Below are positions 11,861 through 20,484 of a DNA stretch of 20,484 nt, piece after piece. The notes under the pieces are model-generated. The model saw only the letters and a program-made list of their open reading frames with translations. It ran no database searches and was not told the DNA's origin. Where the stretch lies: the NCBI GenBank assembly GCA_000697335.1, contig JNEM01013648.1, forward strand, positions 1 through 20,484, given 5' to 3'. The first letter of the stretch is position 1. Each line of letters begins with the position of its first letter. The stretch comes from Conidiobolus incongruus B7586. Lineage: Eukaryota; Entomophthoromycota; Entomophthoromycetes; Entomophthorales; Conidiobolaceae. The position numbers were made by a program, and so were the translations under genes.

Positions 11861-14800
11861 TCAAGCTTGAAATCCGTACATCTTCGCTGCGTCCAATTCG
11901 CTAGTCAGCACAGCTGGATGTTTTCTAATAATGTTTTCGATATCCCGAGCACGATACATGGTAGGATTGATGACGGTATGGCCATGGCCGACGGAGTGGT
12001 GAAGGACGGTGCGATACGCGGCAATAGCCGTACTGCGAACTAGATCAGGTGCGAGGACATCGGAAATGACGATACCGGGACCCATGAGAGGACCGAAAAG
12101 GGAGGACTGCTCGTCCTTGTAGACTCGGACATCGAAAGATTTACCACCGGGTAGGGGACTGATGATGATCTGGACGTTACCAAAATCACCCCCGATGGTC
12201 TGGGGATTATAATCGCCGCGACTTTCGTTCCAGACAATGTGCACGGGATCGTTGCCCACATGGCGTTTCTTCTTCAGTTGGGTCGGGTCCGACGCATCCG
12301 TGGGCATTCTCGTTACATCGTGAAACATGATTTCAACCGTGGGTGTGACGTAATAAATGGAAGTGGCGTCGCTTCCACGCTCGAGACCTCCTAGGTAACC
12401 CTTATGTTCGCTCAGGAGCACTTCCTTGCCCAAACTCTGGCAGAATCTTTCGTAGAGCTCAGATCGCTGGGAATTTCGCAGGATCTCCTCCTCGGAAGTT
12501 TGGCCGGGCTTCACGTAAATTAGCGCGATTTTAATCACTTCGCGATTGGGTTTGCGATCCAACGCTTTCAGATCGCGAATCAACGCTGGTCCTGATTGTA
12601 GTGGTATGAGGTTGCCGTTGCGGAATTGGGACGGATTTGTAAGTCCAAAGGAGCTGAACAGGGTTCTGAATAATATATACTTGGAACTGATTGGAGGATC
12701 TTCCAAAGTACTAAGATCAAGGTATGGTGACCTTGGTGGTTTTGACATCCTCAGTATAGGGGTTTCAGGAGTTGAAGGGAATGAATCAAGCGGCGAAAAA
12801 TCTGTGAGTTCAGTATGATCGAAATCAGGTTGTTGATAAATCCAATCCGGCTGCGACTCGGAAAATGCCTTCTCGACATAGTTTATCACATCTTCAATCG
12901 TTTGGGGATATTCTGAAGATTCATCGTCCGAATTATTAGTCTTTTCTTGCAAGTCTTTTGATAATGTCGACATATCATTAGGCAAGGGAAGATGGTGACC
13001 ATTATCCGCATCACCGACGAATTCGTACCTAAGTTCTTGAAATTGGTCATCGGCATTAGATAATGTAGGTTTCAACATATTGACTGAATTGAATTCCCAT
13101 TGAAATTTTCCCAAGAAATTGCGGACCAGCACCAAAAGAGATCCCGATTCAGATTGCGAGAATGAAACGATAGAAGCGTTGTTGAGAGAGAAGAATTGAG
13201 TGGGTTTTTCTACATGTTCGTTGTTTAATTCGGGTTCGGAATAAGTACTGAAAATTGATGAGTGGTGAATCAATACCAGTTCTATTATAATTACCTTTCA
13301 GCATCCATTCCACCATGGAATTCTCTATGGCTGCCAAAGAACGCTAACAAATGATTGAGTGCAGTGTAGGCAGAATCCTAAAATCCAAATTAGCCAAAAT
13401 TTAATTTGAATTTAAATAACAATACCTTGATAGGATTTTTAGGTTTCTGATTCATAGCCTGGTCTTCATGCATACCGGGTGATTCGATAATTGGCTATTA
13501 CAAAATTAGTAATCAGAAAAATGAAGAATGAAATAATTTACCTCTTGACGCATTCCTCTATCGAAAATTGAAGCCATCTGATCCATCAGCTCCTGAGCCA
13601 ACATACACTCTGGAGGAATTGCTAGTAGCCATTCCGTTAACACTGTGAACAATCTCGTGATGGCTCGAATTTGGTCGCTTTGGGTCTGTGAGGTATACAA
13701 GTTCAAATGGACGTTGAGAGCTCCGGCAATATCTTCAAGTATGGAGGTGAGAATAGTGTGATCGAGATAATAGAAATGACGACCTAAATGGGTCAAGTAT
13801 TCAATACAGTCAATTGCGACATTGACAACACTGGGCTGGTTGGAGTACAGTTGGTCCAAAACTGCAGTGAGACATTGGCGGGCGGACCTTAAGTGAGGTG
13901 CTTTGGTGTGCAGTATTTCATAACTGATTTGCAGTGTTAATGCATTCAAAATGATCGCATATGTCGATGGGAACTTTTCGGAGTGGTGGGACCATTCATC
14001 ACTCTCAACAAGTTTGAGTAGGATAAATAAAATATGATTTTTGATTTCATTCACATGAATCATCTTTGGCGAATCACCTTGCATCAGTAATCGGTAACTC
14101 AATAGTGGGAATTGAAGGCCTGAGAAATGGTATGGTAAGTGAATCATTGAGGTTAAAATAGTCAAAGCCAGCTGACGATGAATCTCAAGGACCTTGGGAG
14201 CATTATCACTCTTATTTTGATCAATTAACATACCCCTGATTGCCACGATAAAAGCAGGTGCAAGAACATTGACGCCAGGTAAATTTCTACAGAACATCAA
14301 GGTTGTATTCTTGAGAATAATTTCAAACAGTTGGAAAGTTTGTCGCGACAATCCCTTCAATAGTTGGCGATAGAAGCTGGGGTTGTAAGCATTCAAAATC
14401 TTCTGGTTGGGCTGTCTATTACTAATGGCGCGACACATCCATTCATATGCCAGCAATCGACCGTCGTTGTAGAGTGCTGGTAAGTCGACGGCATAAATGA
14501 TCCAAATAGCCATTTCGAAAGAACATGGAACTGGTGGTCCCGAGTGAGCTTTGTAGGATCTGACATTCTCCAAGGCATCGTAAACAAGAACAACTGTTTG
14601 GATCGCTGTCGAATGATAACTAGGATCTTTAATGCTATTAATGTCACCTAAACAACTCAAAATGTTTTTCCAAATAAACACTGCTTCTTCCTCGTTCCAA
14701 GTAGTTGAATGGAAATCAATTTGCGATTTTGGAGAAGTAGAAAATCTGTAGGTATATACACCAGCCTTAGTGCCTATTGCAGCAGGTTCATTAAGGTTAC

Positions 14801-17421
14801 TTTCACTAAGTCTAGAGTCGATTGAGGGGGTTGGCTCTAAGCCTGGACCTCCTGAATGTGTACTTGACACTGATGATCTTGGTAGAGCTGGTGCAACGAT
14901 CGTCTTATAATAAGCTGAAAACAGCTCGAATCCATCCTTAGACTGAGCTAGAAGACTTGCAGTTGAATCATCATTTTGAATGAAGGTAGAAGGGTCAGAA
15001 ATTGTTACAGAATTGTCCCTCTTTGAAACACTAGATGGAGAATGTTTCTTCCTCCTGGAAGTTAGGAAACTCGTAGATGAAATCGATGTGGACTCCGTCA
15101 AAATTGCTGGTCCTGAAGTAACTCTAGTCATAGGTTCACCAGTACGCGATTCACCTCCATTTGCTGGATTTTGCTTTCGGAGACGAGATACCGAGTTGGA
15201 ACTTCTAAGTCCACTCTTGGCTTTTCGACGAGTTCCATAGCTCATTAAGTCGTGCAAGCTGGATGAGTTGTAATCGGTCACAAGTCCATAGAGTTGAGTT
15301 GCGAGGATATGTGTAACCTTTTTCATCACAATTGACCATTGTGAGGTCACTTGGGACATTAGCGTGCTTTGTATTGCGATTTTTTGGAATTTGATCCACA
15401 TCTCACGATCCTTAATCTTTGCCGAAGACCATGAATGGAATAGCGCTCGAAATAGACTTTCAACAGTGTTGTGGAACCAACGGGAATTGAATGGTTGACC
15501 TCCAATATAATTAATGACAACTGATGGATTGGTAGTTAAGATATCAGTTAAATTCTTAGTAATGCTGAGTAGAGCTTGACACGATTGTGAAATAATTTCA
15601 TAGTCGAAAATATTTTGATGGTTGGCTACAACACCCTGAAGAAGACTAATAATTTCTGTATAGCATACTGCTTGGAGTTCTGTTAATTCACAATATTTCT
15701 GTGTGATAGGTGGTACTGGCTCAGATGATTTGACGGAATTATCCGAATGAGTAGAACGGTTATCATCTGAAAAATTGGTTACACTCCAATCAATACATCT
15801 GGTAACTAGATGAATTAAATGAATGATATTATCTTCAATATTGAAATTTGAGGTATTAGTCAGCACGGCAGATTGGCGTTCATTCTGTTTGCGTAAAAAT
15901 ATGGGTTTTTCATCTTCGTCGCTGAAAAGCCAAGTTTGAATGATTATAATACACCCTTTTACAATTTGCATACATCTATCCGAATATCCATACTGAATTA
16001 AACTAAGGCCTTGCTCAAGGACTTCAAAAATAAAAGATCTGCTAATATCTGAACCAAAAATTATTCTTTTAAGAATAGGACATGATGGCGAGGGAACAAT
16101 TTGGAGTATTGAAGAAGTTAATCCAATTGTTTTTGAGCCATCATCGACACAATTTTGAACAAGAAACTTAACAAATATCAATAATATACTGGGTGCACAT
16201 TTCAAGGGACCTGGTTTTTGGGTAGGACTTGAGTCATACTTTTCAACAACTTTAGGGAAGAGTTTAGTGAGGTAATATGCTAGAATTAACTCGTACATAA
16301 ATTTTGCAGCTTGGTTAGCTCCATCCATCCCCATACAAGTATAATATTCGCTAGGAGGAAATGGATTATTCCAAGTGGGTTCTTGACTCATAGAAGATAT
16401 ATTACTAGGGAGAGTAGGTCCAGCGGCAACAAATGCAAGTTGGATTATATGTGAAATAGCTGCTTCAAACAAAACATTAGAGTCAGCGTAAGAATGAGGA
16501 ATTTGTCGTGGAATTAAAGGCGTTCTATCATTGGCATGAATGAGCTCTTGATCAATATTGGCATATCCCATCTCAGAAACGAGATCAACGTTCGAATCGA
16601 GAGTGTTATTATCTAATCTATCTATAGCGTAGGCATCTAATGGAATAGCATTTTTATATAACCAAATAGGACTGGATTTTGGTTCTTTCAAAACACTAAG
16701 CCAAATGAGCAACAGTTGAAAACCTTCTAATCTTAGTTTAGGATGATTACCAAAGTGTAATAACTGTGTAAGTACAGCGGCTATCAATATGAATTTACTA
16801 ATTTGAAAACTGATTTTAAATAAAAAAGCTTACTAAGTTTGCTCTCTTGCCAACCTTCCCTTATTTTGTTTGGCAAAAATAAAAATATCTTTTTAAATAA
16901 AGGGAAAGTTTTATACATTGTATATATTTCTTTGGTATTAATCGTTGTTACACCTTTGTCTAATTGAAGTATAAATAAGAAATCTATATTAATATTTGTA
17001 ATTATTACCTCTGATTTTATTCACTTGTCTCACAAACATACCAACAACGGTATCGAATATTTCATCCGGATACTCCTGAAAGAATTCGGGAATATCACTC
17101 TCTGGTAAACAGTCTAGATCAGAATTTAGTATAAAACTTAATGACATATTTTCAAAATTATTAACCTATTATTTCACATAAACTCTGAAATCTTGTCTTT
17201 GGACTAAATCGAGGATCAAGTAATTGTTTAATTCTTTTAGAATGATTTTTGTCACTTAATGACCAAGTTGAAGTAGATGCAGGTAACAATTGATTGTCGT
17301 TTAATAGGTTAGAATTGATAGAAAATTTGGGACCATGCGAATTTGATGTTGAAGTGTTATTGTTATCATGATTATTATTATTTCTTAATTTAGGTATCAG
17401 ATTTTGAAATTTTTTATCCAT
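11861..17421 (-). CDS. RALGAPA: Ral GTPase-activating protein alpha-subunit homologue (Rap/Ran-GAP domain)
   Basis: Predicted GAP for Ral-type small GTPases; animal RalGAP alpha acts in a complex with a beta subunit. Seven exons: 17421-17166, 17113-17009, 16959-16834, 16780-13542, 13494-13426, 13377-13295, 13247-11861, giving 1754 residues (human RALGAPA1 about 2036). The first 60 or so residues are Asn/Ser-rich. Then come helical segments matching RALGAPA, for example LLHFGNHPKLRLEGFQLLL (exon 4) and EKPIFL. A basic Ser-rich linker spans about 675-830. The Rap/Ran-GAP domain spans about 1532-1735, with the thumb Asn at 1625 in RHVGNDPVHIVW. The HIVW form and the family-wide match favour RalGAP alpha over tuberin (TSC2). 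The ATG has A at -3 and G at +4. No defect was seen. Ral as substrate is inferred from the family. Confidence 0.9.
13248..13294 (-). other. RALGAPA intron 6 (47 bp)
   Basis: Minus-strand donor GTAATT and acceptor TTTCAG. The splice is phase 2 and forms an AG|T serine codon, joining GGMDAE to STYSEPELNN. Branch candidate CACTCAT. Removal joins the conserved region before the GAP exon in frame. Confidence 0.85.
13378..13425 (-). other. RALGAPA intron 5 (48 bp)
   Basis: Donor GTATTG, acceptor TTTTAG, branch candidate GGCTAAT, phase 0. It joins KPKNPIK to DSAYTALNHLL. An in-frame TAA inside the intron means retention would truncate the protein. Confidence 0.85.
13495..13541 (-). other. RALGAPA intron 4 (47 bp)
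   Basis: Donor GTAAAT, acceptor AATAG, with a full TACTAAT branch site 12 bases before the acceptor AG. Phase 0; it joins FDRGMRQE to PIIESPGMH. This is the best-formed intron in the gene. Confidence 0.92.
16781..16833 (-). other. RALGAPA intron 3 (53 bp)
   Basis: Donor GTAAGC, acceptor GATAG. The phase-1 splice forms an A|CC threonine codon and yields GWQESKLTAVLTQLLHFGN, which aligns without gap to human RWQFHSIGLILKKLLHTGN. The nearer AG (ATTAG) would give the wrong frame. The branch site is not obvious. Confidence 0.85.
16960..17008 (-). other. RALGAPA intron 2 (49 bp)
   Basis: Donor GTAATA, acceptor AATTAG. The phase-1 splice makes a G|AC aspartate codon, joining RQVNKIR to DKGVTTINTKEIY, in line with the human ASLKQKGHKSQREELD region. 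Branch site unclear. Confidence 0.83.
17114..17165 (-). other. RALGAPA intron 1 (52 bp)
   Basis: Donor GTTAAT (A at position 3 replaced by T), acceptor TCTAG, with TACTAAA and TCTGAT as branch candidates. The phase-1 splice makes a G|AC codon and gives RFQSLCEIIDCLPESDIPEF, which matches the RALGAPA N-terminal helical region. The weaker donor makes this the least certain junction together with intron 2. Confidence 0.8.
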
Positions 17422-19560
17422 TTATTATTTATGTTTATTAGTTGTATTATATTATTGATTATATATCCATATATTATAATTTGTTTAATATTAAAAGTAA
17501 ATGGGTTAATGATTGATAATTCAGCTTTTATTTTTGAATCGGTAATTACATGATTGTTGACATTTAATTTTATTAATTCACAACAATTACTAATTTTGGT
17601 TCTTAAAAGCATTTATAAAAATGATTGAATTTTATTTCATTATTTCATCAGTACATATTAAGTACTTTTTTTATATTATTCAATTTCTGGTTATATTCAT
17701 TGTTAATAGTTAGAATCAAATAATTGTACACCTTTTTAAAAATGTAAATTATTCATTATGTACATTTAAATAATATTAATTAAATTGTGCACAATACATT
17801 AAATTGGCTTATTTTAATAATTGATAAAATGAAAATATTAGCTAATATAAATCAATTTTGAACACATTAACAGAATATTGATAAATTTTTAATTTGATTT
17901 CAAAAGCATTAAATTAATTTAACAGAAATTCAAAAAATTAAATATAAACATAATTTAAGGTTAATTTAAAACTATATTTCCTTATTTGTAAACATAAGAT
18001 TCCAGAGGAATAAACATTTTTAGAACATAAGATAACTTGAACTTATAAAAAAATACTATTTTTATAATATATTATATTTAGTATAGTCCCTTTTATAGAT
18101 TTTACAGATGTTCTAAAATTATCAAATTTATAGATTGTATATGATAATTAATATCCAATCAATAAATACACAGCCATATCTAATTATATATTATTATAGT
18201 TTTTATTAATAAAAATTTCAGCGGAAAAGTTAAAATTGTATATATATTAAAATAATAAATACTTCCAAAATTGGGAATATTTCTTGGAAAATTATATATT
18301 ATTATTATATCTACTCTTGAATATATTTTTTATAATTTATTTTAATTTTGATTGCCATTTTGTCAATAAAATTGTAAATCATTAAGTATTTTTGATTACT
18401 GATTTATTTATCTGTTATTATTACTAAGTAAATACTAAACCATAAATATAATTTAATTAAAATTCGTTATGTAATTGGATTTTTTTAATTAAATTTAATA
18501 ATGTGGTTATAATTATTTATAAACGATTCATTCAAAAATGACATTTAGTCTTGTTAAAATTAATTAAGTATTAAAATACAAACTTAGCTTTTATTAGAAT
18601 GAATAACTATATTTAAGGAAAATTTCTCATATATGATATAAATAATTTAATATTTTGTTTATATATTTTTTTCATTTATAATTATAAAATAAAGATTATT
18701 AAAAATTGCTCAATATATTAATAAATCAAAATTGTTAAAATTTTGTTAGTATAAAGTAATATAAAATTTGTTATATATTTTTTAAATTTATCAATAGATT
18801 TTCAATTTGATATAAAAAAAGTATTAAACTTTGATTGTGATAAATTAAATATATAATAACATACAATATATGACATAATTTACTTGGGTTGATAAGACAT
18901 ATATATTAATATATTAAATCTTATAAAATACTGAATGATTTTGATTTTAAATATAATACCAATTTCTTAATATCTTATTATCTGATCAATAAAGTATTAT
19001 TTTTGAATATAAATATATTAAGCTATATAAAATAGGTATTGATTTTTTAAATTATATTATTTCAAGAAAATTATTATGATAAGTGAATAGAGATCTATAT
19101 ATGTAAAATGATTTTATATCTTATAACTTAAGACCAAATATTGAAATATTTAAAAGTAAATTAATTAAATTTATTATAATCTTTTATTTTTTTAAAAGAA
19201 TAATATTTGACTAAAATTTAAAAAATATTTTAAAATTTAATTTTATTTTTATTTAAATCGTTATTTAAAAAGAAACATTATATATATATTATAAATTTAA
19301 TTATATCAACCAAATTTTATATAATTATATATACTAGCCCACAAAAATGAGTCATAAAATTAAAAATATATATATTTCTATTAATATCTTCATTAATTCT
19401 AATTTAAATAAACTTATATCAAACTATGTAATTAATATATATTTTTTATTTATAATATAATATATAAAGTTAAATTTAATTAACTATTAATTGAAATTAT
19501 AAAACCAAAAGTATATTTAAGATATGTTATAAAATTGTAGGTTTTAGTTTTCATAGAAAA
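17422..19560. other. AT-rich DNA upstream of RALGAPA, no gene seen
   Basis: No supported gene, RNA gene or ordered repeat. The promoter of the minus-strand gene must lie at the left end of this stretch, but no ACGCG or clear TATA/CCAAT arrangement stood out. In 18301-18600 I counted by hand 22 CA+TG and 21 AC+GT, so the dinucleotide balance is normal here. Confidence 0.7.
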
Positions 19561-20484
19561 ATTAATATCTAGTATATCTACCTTTTGCTTTTTTAACTTT
19601 TTTAAGTTTATAAGGTATAAAGTTAACTAGCTTTTCATATTAAATAAAACTAATATTATTCTAAGCTTCTTAAATATACTATTAAAGTTGATTTATATTT
19701 TTTATAAGGGGGGAAAGCTTTAATTAATTTTTTTATTAATTTTAAAGATATTTAAGTTAAAATTAAAAATTTAAAGAGGTTATTTTATAATAATTATTTT
19801 GTTATTTTATGCTTTTTAATATTAGAATTTATAATATAATAAATAGTATTATCTTGTTAAAAAATAATATTAGATTTATTTAACTTATATTACTCAATAG
19901 TTTTTTCAATTTATTATTTAAAATACTTTAATATATTTCAATATTAATTACCCTATTAACCATATAAAGATATTTTATACTTAAAGATTATATATATCCT
20001 TAAACAATAATTAACTTATTATTATATTTTTAGACTATAATAACATGATAGTTATAAAGTAATTATTTATCGTTTTTGAAATATCTAGTTTTTTTATTAA
20101 ATTTATTAAAATATATCTTTGTTTTATTAAATTAAATAACTATACTCTAGTTAATTTTAATTTAACTTTAATATTAATATTTAAACTTATGTTTAACCTT
20201 ATAATAAAACCTTTTTAGCTAAAGATATTTTTGTTTAAAATATAAATGATATCTATTTTAATATAAAAGATATATAATAATATTAATACTAATTAATATT
20301 CTTAGATTTTTTTTATAATTCTTATTATATTTCTATAATTATATTATACTTAATTATATTAACTAATTTATAAATATACTTTATATTATGTTTATCCATA
20401 ACCTTAATAAACTTAAGTTTTAATTTAGGTGTTATTTTAATATTATTCTTAATAACCCTAACTATAATAGATTAACTAATATTA
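19561..20484. repeat. Mutation-biased AT-rich patch, possibly a decayed repeat
   Basis: This patch runs to the window edge. My hand counts give about 21 CA+TG against about 53 AC+GT, a ratio near 0.4, while 18301-18600 gives about 1.05 and 19141-19560 about 0.9. Loss of CA/TG with gain of TA is the mark of C-to-T mutation directed at repeats (RIP-like). A lone run of six G at 19708-19713 stands out. No family could be recognised and no coding frame remains. Confidence 0.4.

Noticed and set aside
11861-13247. Assignment of the GAP domain to tuberin (TSC2) or Rap1GAP
   Set aside because: The HIVW motif after the Asn thumb, the LGGLERG-type segment and the N-terminal match all fit RalGAP alpha better, from memory of these families.
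13149-13337. Minus-strand open frame across the junction of RALGAPA exons 6 and 7
   Set aside because: It reads through intron 6 in a frame not used by exon 7; the spliced gene explains the region.
17137-17165. A 29-bp intron 1 in RALGAPA using the nearer AG
   Set aside because: It is far shorter than all other introns, has no branch site, and leads to the wrong frame; the 52-bp version restores family similarity.
17397-17612. Minus-strand open frame upstream of RALGAPA
   Set aside because: Composition is that of random AT-rich DNA, there is no recognisable motif, and it overlaps exon 1 in another frame.
20450-20465. CCCTAA as a sign of a telomere near the window end
   Set aside because: Only one copy of the motif is present, with no tandem array.
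1-20484. CRISPR array, operon, bacterial insertion sequence, tRNA or rRNA genes
   Set aside because: No regularly spaced repeats, no tRNA A/B-box pair and no rRNA-like segment were found; spliced eukaryotic genes make bacterial features unlikely.

Overview
This is a eukaryotic nuclear window with two large, intron-containing housekeeping genes that face each other tail to tail across very AT-rich intergenic DNA. Short introns (47-53 bp) with CTAAT/CTGAT-type branch sites, a standard stop-codon usage, strongly AT-rich spacers around moderately AT-rich exons, and the gene content together suggest a fungus, probably an early-diverging AT-rich lineage such as Entomophthoromycotina or Harpellales. 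That placement is an inference; the sequence alone does not fix the species.

Layout: 1-3152 is non-coding and holds a less AT-rich patch (about 531-1190, perhaps a relic of a mobile element) and, just before the first gene, a compact group of promoter-like motifs (two ACGCG boxes in opposite orientation and two CCAAT boxes in opposite orientation, 2769-2908). 3153-9986 (+) is the gene for the DNA polymerase epsilon catalytic subunit (POL2/POLE), four exons, 2229 residues, apparently intact. 9987-11860 is the AT-rich spacer between the converging 3' ends. 11861-17421 (-) is a seven-exon gene for a 1754-residue Ral GTPase-activating protein alpha-subunit homologue with a C-terminal Rap/Ran-GAP domain carrying the asparagine thumb. 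17422-20484 has no gene; its last ~920 bp (19561 to the window end) shows a dinucleotide bias (CA/TG depleted relative to AC/GT) like that left by C-to-T mutation of repeats.

The two genes have no obvious joint function: one replicates the leading strand in the nucleus, the other is a cytoplasmic regulator of small GTPases. I rebuilt the exon structures by hand from splice signals, reading frame and remembered family alignments; all nine junctions give a continuous frame. I saw no new multi-gene system. The items most worth a second look are the POL2 promoter motif cluster, the mutation-biased patch at the right end, and a full-length RalGAP alpha in what looks like a fungal genome.
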